In this document: positions 24,690-39,475 of the stretch, one piece after another | Numbering within the stretch: position 1 is the stretch's first letter | How the letters are laid out: each line of letters begins with the position of its first letter | Assembly (NCBI RefSeq): GCF_034702125.1 | Contig: NC_085875.1 | Coordinates: 50,753,926 to 50,817,925 of the forward strand | Source of the DNA: Engraulis encrasicolus | Lineage: Eukaryota; Chordata; Actinopteri; Clupeiformes; Engraulidae | Reading direction: 5' to 3' | Length of the DNA stretch: 64,000 bases | Position numbers and translations under genes: made by a program | Notes under the pieces: model-generated | Seen by the model: the letters and a program-made list of their open reading frames with translations, nothing else | The model's database searches: none | What the model was told of the DNA's origin: nothing

Positions 24690-25636
24690 TATAGTGACAT
24701 AGGCTATATAAACCTAACTGCTTTAGATTTGTTGTTCACTCACAAAAAAGTTTAACAAAAGTGAGTACACCCCAGGTTTAATTCCTGTAGAGAGTGTCTG
24801 AGAAGGGGCTGTGTTGGCCCGAAATGCCTCGAAATGGAAAGGGGTTAAAAGTAAGGACATCAGTGTGCCATTCATCCTTGCCTTACATTGAACTTTTACA
24901 TTTTGAGTCTGCACCTGGCTAAAGTAGATGGGTGTGAGATTTGAATAAAAATGAATAATAAAAATGAACCTTGCATTAGAATTTGTTCATTCAGCTTTCC
25001 ACATACCAACATTTTTTTTTTTTTAAATTGAAATCTCATGAAGCTGATCGCTGCATCATGCAGTAGGCGCTAGGGTCAGTGTTGCAGTAGTGCACAGTAG
25101 GGATCAATGGACAACAATAGATAGATATTAACCAGTTTGTATCTGCATTAAACATTAAAAACAAATACGAAGGCAGATGGCCAAGTTCGATATGATTAGA
25201 AAAAGCAGTGTCAGCACAGTAATATACATGCATGGTGCATCTTCTCTGAAGAAAGCACATGCTGAAATGTGTCTGTGCAATAAAAATAATACGATAGACA
25301 AGATACGGCCTCTTTTTCGAAAGCTCAAGTTGAGCATTTGGACCATTTTGTTCCTAAAACAGCATATTTGTAACCCAGCGCACATAATGACTAATCAGAA
25401 AATATTTACTCTCTACCGTGCTGTTAGATCGTCAGCTAAGGTCCCGTGACTACGTCACATCTGCTTTCAAGCTCTAGTCACCCTGTACTGGTGGATTAAG
25501 ATTCTATTGATTATACATTCACCCTGGTAGAGTAAGATTTGATTGTTCTAGTGTTCCCTCATGGAGTAAGATTCTATTGTTTCAACAGTATCCATCCTCA
25601 TGGAGTAAGATTCTATTGTTCTACAGTGTTCCTTTC

Positions 25637-25677
<41 letters not shown>

Positions 25678-27120
25678 TTTAATAATAATAATTTTATTTT
25701 AAGCGCCTTTCAAGATACCCAAGGTCACTTTACAATTAAAAAAGATAGATAACAGTAGAGAAAGCTAATGATCATCTGCTCTTACAGCAGTGGTTCCCAA
25801 CCTATTTTGGCAAGGGACCCCATTTTGACATCTCAAATTTCTGGGGACCCCATACACATTTTTTCACAACAACCATTAAAACATAACTAAGCTACATAAG
25901 TTGTAGGGTATTAAACATACAGATATTTATGGCAGTCTAAGATTGCAAATGGTGTTGCAAAGATAATTTTGAATAGTTATGTTATATTAATTAGTAACAT
26001 TTATCAACATTCTTTTTTTCACACACTTTCAGACATTTCAGGCGACCCCATTTGAATTCCAGGCGACCCCAAATGGGATACCGGCCCCAGTGTTGAAAAA
26101 CACTGGCTGTGTCTCAAATGACGCACTTTTGTCAGTGCACTGAGGTCTTTAGTGCATAGTGTTGTGGACAAATTTGAGCACTGTGCCCTCGCTGGAAGTG
26201 ACAGCTGAGCATGGCATGAGCTCGCCAAAATATGAGTTGGTTAATGTTTACAATGCACAGCGTCTGGTGCTTGTATTTCACCCCAAAGGACAACAATAAC
26301 ACATAGGCTACAATACTTTGGTTGGCATGAAAAGGTTGGTGTCCCATCAACATTACTTACAGAATTAGGAGACTGTTGACCAAACTCTTCTACTGAACTG
26401 AATGCCACATTTCCTCTGTGTCATTGTCAACATGGCCGCCGTTTAGTGCGTGCAGTGTCCATCATTCAAGCACTGCATTTTTCCGCCATTGTTAGGGGAT
26501 CATCCTGGCACTTTCAGTGCACTGGCTCAAGGGCAATTTTCAGCGTGAGCGCCCTAGGCACTGAAAAAGTGCGACATTTGAGACACGGACACTGGCTGGA
26601 TCTCAAATGGTGCACTTGTGCAATTCGGGCACTATGTTTCAGTGCGTAACTAATAAGGCATGCACACTGAAACATGAACACTAAAGTGCACAAGTGCACC
26701 ATTTGAGATTCAGCCACTGTCTCTTACAGTGTTCGCCCTCATGAAGGAACATTCTGTTGTAGTCTTGCGCCCTCTTTTGGTCTGATTGCCACATTGCATG
26801 CGTACGATAACTGGCATCAGGACAGTACATGTGTGCTGCACGTCAAATTAACCCCAATAAGCCCCAACAGAGGGATACATTTAAGGTCTAGCATAAGGTC
26901 GAGTTATGAAATAATGTTCTATTGGCCAGGTTACCTCTACCCCCACCCAAAGCAATCCTTTCCTCCCTTCATGGCTGAAGTGTCCTAGAGCAAGGCACCT
27001 ATTGCCACTTTGTTCTCTGTATATTATTACCTGTAATGCGTACTTTAAGGCTGCCACATCATATGCTGTATCACATTGTATTGTAGCGGAAATAAACTGT
27101 TGTCAATTTGTACACCATAA
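24690..27120. repeat. Second copy of the 17.45-20.46 kb segment
   Basis: Collinear with 17,450-20,460 except for the MITE and small indels noted there. The palindromic MITE here (~26,106-26,720) carries an internal duplication that makes it longer. No genes recognised. Confidence 0.8.
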
Positions 27121-27224
27121 GTCACACTAAAATGGTACCTCCTACACATACACATCCTAGCAACACAATGATACTCTGTAAGTATGACAAAGGTCACGTC
27201 AAACAGATTTTTACTGAGAAAACT

Positions 27225-27335
27225 TTTATTAGCATGACATATAATGTATAATTTCAGACCCTCCAAATCCTCGGATATAGAAATGTACAGCTGACAGTAT
27301 GTTTATAAAACATGCTGCCGTGTGTGTCTCGCTAC
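27225..27335 (-). terminator. Orphaned 3'UTR and poly(A) signal of PYD gene E
   Basis: On the minus strand, sequence immediately beyond the retrotransposon begins GTAGCGAGAC. Joined to the interrupted exon at 33,079 through the shared AGAAA, it supplies an in-frame TAG stop. AATAAA follows at 27,230-27,225. This is the expected 3' end of gene E, now 5.7 kb from its last exon. The joining is inference from the two flanks. Confidence 0.6.
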
Positions 27336-28188
27336 TTTCTACCATGAAGACTCGAGAGGCAATTGAACGTTATTAACATTTATTGAACAATAGACATGAT
27401 ACAAAAATGCATGAATCCGTTTGGCGAACAATTTACACTTGATATACAATGCATGAATCTGTTTGGCGAAGGTTCCCGTCTTCGCGTTGAACTCCAGGGT
27501 AGGACGGCATATCCTCCAGCGGAGATGGAGGCGGGCGTAGCCTGCCCCCTAACAGACGGGAACCACTGGTGACGGTGGACGGAGGGGTGGTGGTGGCTTC
27601 AAAGTCGGCTTAACTGGAAAGCAGAGATCAGAATGAGTGACTGATTTTTAAACAAACGTGAATGCGATCCATTGGCTGAGAGGGAACGATGCCTGAGTGA
27701 TGTGTAACGGGGAAATCCCCAATCTCGCGTTGTGATTGGTTGACGATCCTGGGCAATGATGACGCATGTATGATCTGTCAAAAGGGAGATTGGATGGTTA
27801 GCCTAGTAAGTTTGACAGCCGAGAAATTCGAGTCTCCCTGGTAGAATTTACGCAAGCTCCCATTTCTACCATGAAGACTCGAGAGGCAATTGAACGTTAT
27901 TAACATTTATTGAACAATAGACATGATACAAAAATGCATGAATCCGTTTGGCGAACAATTTACACTTGATATACAATGCATGAATCTGTTTGGCGAAGGT
28001 TCCCGTCTTCGCGTTGAACTCCAGGGTAGGACGGCATATCCTCCAGCGGAGATGGAGGCGGGCGTAGCCTGCCCCAAAAATAGAGATTAGAAGTGAACTC
28101 ACCTACAGCTTACAAGGAGACACCATCTGAAAGACATGAAAAGTTAGTTAGATGATTGATTGATAGACGGAAAATGAAGGACGATAGG

Positions 28189-28219
<31 letters not shown>

Positions 28220-28986
28220 AATGATGACAATGATGACAATGATGACAATGATGACAATGATGACAATGATGATGGGTGATAGGTGATAGGTGATAGGTTG
28301 GAAGACGAATGATGATAGATTAAATGAGATTATAAATGATAGGGATGTTCTGAGGCTTAAGCTATGGGCGGCAGTCTAGCCGAGGCATGAAGCCTGTGAT
28401 GATGGTGATGATGATAATGTCGGTATCTTTGGCTATGCAAGAAGACACGGCGCGGATGCGCTGAGAACAGAGACAGCACGGCGGTAGGTTATGCTTGAGA
28501 GATGCACCTTGGGCAGGAGAGCGCTGTGAACTTAGATTGTGACGGGAGTAGGTGGAGAGCCAGAACCGTGACCTTGGTCAGGAGAAGTGGAGGCTTAAGC
28601 TATGGGCGGCGGCCCGGCAGAGGCTGGAGCCCTGTGATGATGACTATGAAGATGATGATGATGATGCTATGTTAACGGGCGATGGCGCAGATGCTCTGAG
28701 AGCAGAGAGGCAGTAGAGCGTTATGATTTGATTGATAGATGCACCTTGGTCAGGAGAGCGCTGAAAACTTAGATTATGACAGTAGGTAGGGAGCCGGAAT
28801 CGTGACCTAAGGGAGAGAGTAGAACATGGTGATGAATGAGTAAATGAATGAATGGATGAATGAATGAACGTAGGCTATAATATAATGTAATATGGTATGA
28901 TAGTTGACATCACGGATAAACAACCACTGCAACTAGCCAGGCTGGTTCGATGTTACAAAATATGGAGATAACAGGCTTACGGACCA

Positions 28987-29586
28987 CTATAAAATCAATC
29001 TGATAGATGAGAGAAGGATAGAATACAGACATGACCGGGTGACCGGAGCGATAGCCCCCCAAGAGATAGAGTGAATGCCGCCGACGCAGCAAAATACCAC
29101 CGTCACCAGAAATGAGAATAGAAAACATAAAGATACAGACCAGATATAGCATGCTTCAATTACGTGATGAGGAGTGAGGCAAATGCAGGAAGCGCATGCG
29201 CCAGACGACCAACGACCCAGCGCCTTGATCGCAGTAGGGGACAGACCCCGCTTAGTGGCCGTGGTGGCCACGCCGATTCTGAACGAGCGTGCTGTATACC
29301 TCTTGGGCGAGGAATGAGAAGAAGGAAACAGAGTTAACAGAACAGAAACAGCACACTGAGCAAGATGACAAAGCGAGGAATGAGCCGAATGCAACACGCA
29401 CATGCGTCGGACAACCGGCAGCCCATTGCCTTGAAAGCCCGCACTATGCGGGCGTCTGCCAGAGTGATGAGAGAGACAGCTTGAGACAAAGCATGAGTAG
29501 CTAACATTAAAGACAAGCACCTCGGCCAGGATAAGCAGGAAGGTCAGGTTAAAACAGAGGAGAATCGGCAGACAACTGGTAATCAC
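28987..29586 (-). pseudogene. Tyrosine recombinase C-terminal remnant, duplicated
   Basis: The frame contains ARSFRIGVATTATKRGLSP then IKALGRWSSGACASC, the box-II signature of DIRS/Ngaro recombinases. Two catalytic residues are changed: the histidine of the HxxR motif is Arg, and the nucleophilic tyrosine expected after GRWSS is Cys. A second, more diverged copy of the same tail lies just 5' on the minus strand (about 29,370-29,480, in another frame). The protein would be inactive. N-terminal recombinase motifs are not seen. Confidence 0.7.
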
Positions 29587-30224
29587 GACCTAAGAGAGGG
29601 AGATAGCAGAGCTTGTAGCTGAAACAAACAATGAATAAAACACCAAGAAAACATCTCGACCAAGGAAATAATAACCCCATGTCAATTATGATAAACACCT
29701 ACGCGGTGTGGCGCGGTGAATGCTTGTGCAAAGCAGGCATTGACACAGGCAGTGGGGCGGATGCCCTGGTTGGTTGAGAGAGACAACTTGCGGTAACTGC
29801 ATGATTAGACTAGCAATAAAAAAAAAAAAGGGGGGCACCTTAATCAGGAGAATGCAGAAAGTGCGAGCTTACGACAGAGGAGAGTTGGAGAGCCGGTTAT
29901 CGAGACCTGAGAGGGACAGAGCAGAAAGCTGAAACATCACTGAATAACGGTTCCGGAACAAAAATGGCATATCAAAATAGACATAAACTCCTACTCGCTA
30001 CCAGTGGGTAGCTGTGATAAGTTTGTCATGCAGGATGGATGAGGATACCGATACAAGCAGGTGACTGGCGCTAAAGTTGGGGCGACAGCCCAGTGCGATG
30101 CTGAGGCGATGGCCCATTGTGATGCCGAGTTGTGATTTTGAGCCGTGGTGTTGAGCCGTGGTGTTGAGGTGAGACAGCCCAGGGCAATGCTGAGGTGCGC
30201 CGTTAAAGCACGAGCCCTGAGGCG

Positions 30225-30700
30225 CCGGCCCAGGGTGATGTTGAGTCCCCGGCCCAGGGTGATGCGGAGTCCCCGGCCCAGGGTGATGCGGAGTCGCCGG
30301 CCCAGGGCGATGCGGAGTCGCCGGCCCAGGGCGATGCGGAGTCGCCGGCCCAGGGCGATGCGGAGTCGCCGGCCCAGGGCGATGCGGAGTCGCCGGCCCA
30401 GGGCGATGCGGAGTCGCCGGCCCAGGGCGATGCGGAGTCGCCGGCCCAGGGTGATGTGGAGTTGCCGACCCAGGGTGACGTCGGGGCCGATGCCCAGTCC
30501 GTCGTCGGGGCCAGAGCCCAGTCCTTCGTCGGGGCCAGAGCCCAGTCCTTCGTCGGGGCCAGAGCCCAGTCCTTCGTCGGGGCCAGAGCCCAGTCCATCG
30601 TCGGGGCCAGAGCCCAGTCCATCGTCGGGGCCAGAGCCCAGTCCATCGTCGGGGCCGATGCCCAGTCCATCGTCGGGGCCGATGCCCAGTGCATTACGTA
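30225..30700. repeat. Two adjoining 24-bp minisatellites
   Basis: 30,225-30,470 repeats a 24-mer containing CGGCCCAGGGCGATGCGGAG, about nine to ten times. 30,480-30,700 repeats a related-length 24-mer containing GTCGGGGCCAGAGCCCAGTC. Because the period is a multiple of three, several frames stay open on both strands; none looks like a real protein. Confidence 0.9.
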
Positions 30701-31141
30701 GCGTATGCCCTACGTGGAGCAGCAGATGCACGTGTATGTGAAAGTGTACGGGAAAGCAGCAGAGACCACCATCACCAGATATGAGAAAACAAACACAATC
30801 CGACACACAGTCCGAGCGACCTGACGATTCCAATGAAGCCAAGGGGCACGAGTGGTGTACAGAGTGAGAGGGTTAGCCCATGGACGGCTATCAATGGGGT
30901 GTGATCAGAACCCTGACAGGACTCCATGGGCCGAGTTTCATGTATAATTTAATTATGATTATTAACTGTCATCATCGATTTACATTTCCACGGATATCAC
31001 TCATTTATTTACTTATATTTGGACGGTGTACATGTAGCCCATTGTGATCAAAATAACTCGAAATAGACAAGGCATTGCGACAGGCTACTATGTCCCTTGA
31101 TGCTCGGCGACCGGGCGCGGGCCGAAAGCCCCGCGTGATCT

Positions 31142-31513
31142 TTAAAAGGTACACTGTGCAGGAAATGGTCAAAAAAGGTACTGCAACTTTGCTGCTTATT
31201 GAAACTGAGCTGCCTATTGCCAAATTTGGTCTTACATGAAAGTTTACCATGTAATAAACAATATTTTCTAGTACGGTCCAAGTAAAGTTTTTTTTTTTTT
31301 TTTGAGCTAAAAAAAAATGCTATTTTGGGAAATTCAAAAATGGCGGACCATGGAGAAGATCCCCCCCTTTCATGTAAGAAAAGTGCAATTTTCCAGTCAT
31401 AAGAAATACTTAGAATTTGATGGTGGGGGCAAGTATTCATGAAAAAAGTAACATTAGTGAAGTTGCAGCATGAATTCTGGAAATAAACAACTAAAATCAC
31501 AGTGTCCCTTTAA
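31142..31513. mobile_element. TTAA-flanked MITE inside the retrotransposon
   Basis: Ends ACACTGTGCAGG and CACAGTGTCCCTTTAA are inverted and bounded by TTAA-like bases, suggesting a piggyBac-type MITE. A partial second copy lies at 58,053-~58,290. Confidence 0.7.
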
Positions 31514-32808
31514 CTAAATCCAGCCCTGAATGGCTTGAAGCGGGAGTGAGGAAGCAAGGTACACTTCTATCAATACAAACTGCAGGCAGTGCGATGACAT
31601 GAGGTGATGATTGGCAAGCGCGCATAGCTTAATGTGCGAGCCAGCAGTCTAGGCCTACGAACCGAAGCCATAACTCTAAAAAGTCAACGACACCGCCACT
31701 CCTGCGCCACATGGGCCAGTCCATGCAAACGAAAACGTAAAATAGCTTGTGTTGTGGGCATAGGCTACTGAGCGGAACATTGAAAATAGGCGGGTGCAAA
31801 CTGATGAACGCACGACCGGAATCCACATGAATGAAAAACTGTAGGCGGTGCTACGGCCCGTAGGCTGAGGTCCTTGCAACATCGCTCCGGAACATAGGAA
31901 GTACGTTTGTAACAATACGTTTGACGATTACGAGTAGGCTACATGGCTCTGCAATGTCCTCCGTCCGGTGTCGCGACAGGCAGCACGAAACACAGAAGGT
32001 TAACGTCGGGTTATGCGTGCGGGCGAGGCGCTTCGAGATATAATTAGCCCATTTAAATCTGAAGGCCTACCCCCAGTGACGTTCCAAAAAAGCCACACCA
32101 ACCGGTTCATGAAATGCTCTATAATGTTGGCAAGCGAATCACCAGTCCATCCGCAGCAGAGAGGCCGACGACGACCAAGTAAATGGTGACTCGCAGTACC
32201 CATAACGCCTCCGTAAAAACCAATGTGCTGAGCAGATATGCCGGGCTAAGTGAGCGAGGCGCAACGAGAGAGCACCGCGGGCCCAGTTACTTCGAATCCG
32301 CCCTTCCCCAGCGAATGATCCAAAAGTCACTCCAATCAGTTCATGGAATTATCCCAAATGACAGCAAACGAAACGTAGGCCATCAGTCAACCAGCGCCAG
32401 ACGAGACTGATATCCGAGACATTGCAACAAGCCGAGTATGAGGCATGAGAGGCGACTTGCCTGGACAACTCCCCCGCAAAAACAGTCATTCGCTGAGATA
32501 AACGTTCCTTTGGTCCGCAGGATAAGTGAAGGGAAAGCCGCCAGGTTACTCACGAATTACACCAGTTCGGGGAAATCCATCCACAGGCAGGCTAGTTCAA
32601 AAGCAAATCCACGAGCGTCGGGAAATCAGGGAGCGGCGTGCCAAGCAAATTGATTGAAGCCTTGCGAGGAAAATATTAGGCTATAAGAAAGCACCGATTG
32701 CGTGCCACGCGTTTGAGCGGTTGGAAATTCCATCCCAGCAGCGGTAAGGTGAGGATAACCAGGTAGAAAATAAACAGAATGTTTGATAACGAAAACGCCG
32801 GACAGCCA
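31514..32808. other. 5' internal region of the retrotransposon, no recognised gene
   Basis: In minus orientation this is where Gag/RT frames of a Ngaro element would begin. Only short frames (up to 67 aa) are present and I recognise no motif. Confidence 0.5.
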
Positions 32809-32989
32809 CTTCAAAGTCGGCTTAACTGGAAAGCAGAGATCAGAATGAGTGACTGATTTTTAAACAAACGTGAATGCGATCCATTGGCTGAGAGGGAACG
32901 ATGCCTGAGTGATGTGTAACGGGGAAATCCCCAATCTCGCGTTGTGATTGGTTGACGATCCTGGGCAATGATGACGCATGTATGATCTG

Positions 32990-34835
<1,846 letters not shown>

Positions 34836-35497
34836 TGTACATAGGCCTACAAGTGATATGGTGGTGAGTTGGTGAATTGGTCATTTGTTATCAGTCCACA
34901 CAAAACATGAAGGTTCTAGGGCTTAAGTAGCATAAGACATTATGACTTGATCATTGGCATGCTGATTACAATAAAATATACACATAGATTCGTAAGAAAA
35001 GGAACACTTTCATACATTCAGCACGCAACACACTGTAGCTCTTCTGGTCTGCAACCTGGAGGGGCACACCTGTTATAATCAAGTACAGTAGGCTACATCC
35101 AGAAAGTGGCAGATAGGAATGTCTTTATAAATGCCTGGCTTATCAGGAACTAGCCTCGCGGACCATCCTACTGTACGTACTTATGGGATGGTCAGGACCA
35201 GGCTAATCAGGAACCCTGCTTAACTGAAGTTCATATATTGCTGAAGACCAATAATTTCAGAACAAAAGAAAATGTACTCTGGGGAGTACAGTACTTCTGG
35301 AGTTTTACACTCCGGTGCAACCAGAACTGAACACTGCATAAAAATAAAAAAAGAGAAATCAGTTGCTTAGCAGATGTGTTCTTTTGTGAACTAATTTATT
35401 ATTTTACAGGTGCATAATGACTTACGCTTTGACACCACATAGTGTCTTCATCAGAGTATGTGGAGAATAATAATTTGTACCAATACTTTGAAACATA

Positions 35498-36257
35498 CAC
35501 TCGCCTCCAAAAGAATTGTCGCCTATCCATCTGTTTGGAATAACAGCTAATAACCTGACTTTCAATTAATCACTTGGCTTCAGAAGTCACTCATATGAAA
35601 GCTACAACCCTCCCGAATGAAAATGTATGTACAAAAATAAATTTCATGCACCAACGAAAGATTGACCCTTTATTGAACACAGACAGGGCAGATTTTCACA
35701 AGACAAAAGTTTTGTCGCCTATCGAACATAATGTGAAAATGAGCAGATAAGTCACATCAAAACACTTTAAATACGCAGATTGGGTGTCATACTTAATCAC
35801 TGAATCACTCTCACCTCTCCAGAAAATCAACTTTGGCCTTAGGTGTATGTTTAGGGTCATTGTAATCATGGAAAGCAACACAATGAAAATCAATGGAGTT
35901 CAATGAGAGATGGTGACATATTCGCTATTCGTAGAGCAATACATGTTTAACTTCATGATTTAATCAATGATAAAAGCCTTCAAACACCTGCAGCATGCAT
36001 GCAGCTCCTCATTATCTGCTCATTTTCACATTATGTTCGATAGGCGACAAAACTTTTGTCTTGTCAAAATCTGCCCTGTCTGTGTTCATTAAATCTTTCT
36101 TTGGTGCATGAAATTTATTTTTGTACATTCATTTTCATTCGAGAGGGTTGTAGCTTTCATATGAGTGACTTCTGAAGCCAAGTGATTGATTGAAAGTCAG
36201 GTTATTAGCTGTTATTCCAAACAGATGGGTAGGCGACAACTCTTTTGGAGGCGAGTG
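35498..36257. mobile_element. Tc1/mariner-like element with ~230-bp inverted arms
   Basis: 760 bp, CACTCGCCTCCAAAAG to CTTTTGGAGGCGAGTG, flanked by TA on both sides. Units D, C and A have the uninterrupted sequence. The arms are nearly exact inverted copies and no transposase lies between them, so it is a long-TIR non-autonomous copy. Confidence 0.85.
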
Positions 36258-36379
36258 TAATTCTGTTTATCCTCATGTCATGCACACCAGGACTCAGCAG
36301 AGTTTACATAACTGAAGTGGACTCATGCGACCCAGTAATTAAGATGCACTCACATTCTACTGAAGTAGGCTACACATTT

Positions 36380-36381
<2 letters not shown>

Positions 36382-36468
<87 letters not shown>
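36382..36468. repeat. (TA)n followed by (GATA)n
   Basis: Pure TA run then GATAGATA in the PYD upstream region of unit E. Shorter forms occur at 2,665-2,694 and 14,985-15,012. Confidence 0.95.
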
Positions 36469-36470
<2 letters not shown>

Positions 36471-36540
36471 TAGATAGATAGATAGATAGAAGAGATGGTT
36501 GGATGATTATCTTATGGAATAACAAGTCATAAAAATCGTA

Positions 36541-37120
36541 CAAGCGGATTCCATAAAAGTTGGGACACTTTGTATTTTGTGAATAAAATCTAAATGCTGT
36601 CAATTTCAAAACATTCAATATGTTAATAAGGTAGAGCATTATGTGCAGACAACATATCAGTTGTTAAAGTCAAGCAGACTTATTGTTTTGAGGTAATTAT
36701 GTCATCATTTAAAATTTGAATTGAACAAATCTCAAAAAAGTTGGGACAGGGCCAAAACATGTTGTAATGCTTGGATAATGCTAAAAACAACACAGGGAAG
36801 AGCATTTTCAAAAGAACTATATTGACTGCTAGCATGAATGTACAAATAAAAAATACCATCACAGAGAGGCTGTGGCACTAGTGAAGATTTTGAGGGACTA
36901 ATTACTTATCTATTACACAGAAAGATTGAATTATCAAAATTGCAGGCATATAAGACCAATTTCCGTAATATAGAGCTCAGTGTAATCGTTGCATGAGTTT
37001 TGAGATCATGACATATTTGTCGACAACAAGCAAACTATGACACTTCAACAATGACAGCTCTAGAAAAAATGACCATAAACACAAAAGTTGATAAATGCAT
37101 ATGATGCAAACATTACTTTG
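36541..37120. mobile_element. TA-flanked Tc1-like insertion in unit E
   Basis: 580 bp inserted between TA and TA relative to unit C (15,061-15,070). The left end reads CAAGCGGATTCC and it contains AAAAGTTGGGACA twice. No transposase frame. Confidence 0.65.
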
Positions 37121-37498
37121 TACCTACGAATCTATCTTACTAGTATGAGTTCCTTAATGTCCTTACATGGGGTGATTATTTTCCATGACACAATATTGGC
37201 AAGGCAAGGAATGGCGCATGTGGTGTAACCCACAGCCCAGTCACAAAAAAGCCCGCCAAGAGTTTGCCAGGCCTCATTCTGACAAAAATGAAGGCTTTTG
37301 GGGCTCTATACTCTTAACATAAGCTTCACATATGTTGTATTAAACAACTTACTGTAAGTACATTTTGCAAAAGACTTTTTATTTGAACTTCAAAAATATT
37401 GCTCAGAATGTTACTTTACAAAAGTTGTGCGCTCACTATTGCTGTGCACTGTAGAAGACAAGATGGTTAGCTTATGGAATAATACATTAAATTCTTAC

Positions 37499-37600
37499 CT
37501 TAGTTTCCCTGTGAGTTTGTTTGTCTTTCTGTGAACAACACCAATGTCTGCCTGTGTGCTCTAGTCAAGGAGGAAGTGTTTTACACCACTCTGTAGGGTA
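37499..37600 (-). other. Putative 5' leader exon of unit E
   Basis: Same segment and donor (AAG/GTAAGAA) as at 5,617-5,720 in unit D. Upstream sequence remains collinear to about 38,540. Expression is not shown. Confidence 0.4.
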
Positions 37601-38233
37601 AGATGTGAATCGGATGCTGACGTCACCTACCTGTAGTCTTGGACTCAATTCATTGGCCAATAAATGAAGATGAAACAGCCTACTCAGTCGTGCACTGTAG
37701 TGTAGGCATCAGGACTGCCAGAACAATAGACAGATATTGACCATTAAGAGACAGATATCTAACATTAAAAACAAAAAAGGTAGGCTACATGGCCAAGTTA
37801 GATAGGCCCTATGATTAGAAAAAGCAGTTTCTGTGGAGTAAGATACATGCATGCAAGGTGTGTCCTCTTTGAAGAAGGCACACAATAAAACGTGTCTGTG
37901 CAGTAAAAAAAAAACACGGTAGGCAAGATGTGGCCTTTTAAAAAAAAATTTGTGTTGATTTTGGACCAACTCCATCACAATCTTGTAGGTCAATAAAAGT
38001 GAAGCCTGCTCCTAGCTGAACACTTTTCCTTCATTTTTGACATGTTTAATTTGGTGGGTTATTATTTTTCGGTGTTCTTCTTGGCCAAAACAAAATGGAG
38101 ATGATACCGCCTACCCTAATGATGAAATGATTTTCTTTCTACATTTTTTTTAGAAATTAAATGTCACAGCCGCCACAAAGCAGCCTCAAACTGGTTATGT
38201 TGCATTGCTGCATATATTCCAGTGTAGTTTGGT

Positions 38234-38265
<32 letters not shown>

Positions 38266-38387
38266 TGTAGGAACAATGAAATGAATCAATTCATCTCATG
38301 CTACTATAACACTATGGTTGCCAACAAAGCAGCATATATTCAAACTGGTTATGTTGCATTGCTGCATATATTCCAGTGTAGTTTGGT

Positions 38388-38508
<121 letters not shown>

Positions 38509-38554
38509 TTATAATATCTGCATTTGTGAATCAGCAGGGCTGGTGAAGGGTACC

Positions 38555-39475
38555 TTTCTACAAACCCCAGCTCCATAGATGTTGGGGCACTAGATAAATT
38601 GTGAATAATAACAAAATAATGTCATTCAAAACATCTGATTCTTACATTAGATGGAGAACAATAAAAAAACATATCAGCAATCAAAACTGACCAAAATTAT
38701 AGTTTTGGGTGATCTTGAATATTAAAAAACATCTCTCAAAAGAGTTGGGACGGGGACAATAAAAGGCAGCAAATGTCGAGGAAGACTTAAAGCAAAACAA
38801 AGGACAACGCAACAGTTAACTAGGCCAGTGCAGTCGCCTTCGACTGCTAATGTCACAGATCAGACAGATGACCAGAGGGTTGGATGTTGGAAGTGAGTGA
38901 GAGTTCCAGGGGTTTCAGTGGTGAAGGATTACCGGGGTTACAGGGGTTACAGGGGTCCCAGTGGTCCCAGTGGTCCCTCCAACGTGCTGTGTGCGCGTCC
39001 CCCCCTGTGGCAGTGAAGCGTCCAACGGAGCCGGTGCTGTGTGGTCCAATAGTCCTGGTGGTGGGGACACAAACAACAGCACGATGAAACAAGGCAGAAG
39101 TACAGTTCAAGGAAAATCCAAAATCGTAGAGTAAAGTCAGAAGGCTGGTCAGAATTACCGGGGTGGAAGAGTAGTCAGGAGCCGAGAAGGCAGAAGGCAG
39201 GTCTTGTTTTCCGGGGCAGAAGAATCGTCAGGGTACAGGCGGGTCCGGGGTCACAAAGCAGTAGTCAGATAGAAGTGAGAGCAAACAGGTTCAGAATGTG
39301 GGCTTTACAAACGATCTGACAAAGTAGAGCTGAAAGACACGGCTTTAAATACTGGAAGAGGTTAGTTGGTAATGTAGCGCAGCTGGCAGAGTAATCAGAG
39401 CAGAGTGGGGCAAGGAGAGGATAGTGAGTGGATAATGTAGTGCAGCTGGTGGAGTAATCAGAGCAGAGCAGAGAC
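38555..39475. mobile_element. Block II-specific insertion, Tc1-like end present
   Basis: Sequence absent from block I. It starts CTACAAACCCCAGCTCC and includes AGTTGGGAC, typical of a fish Tc1-like family. A matching opposite end (GTTGGGGTTTGTAT) occurs at 41,072-41,085 in another block II insertion. 38,930-38,980 carries short GGGGTTACA/GTCCCAGTG repeats. No gene recognised. Confidence 0.45.

Noticed and set aside
29991..30842. 283-codon minus-strand frame and overlapping plus-strand frames
   Set aside because: Generated by 24-bp repeats, whose period keeps every frame open; no unique protein sequence or splice context.
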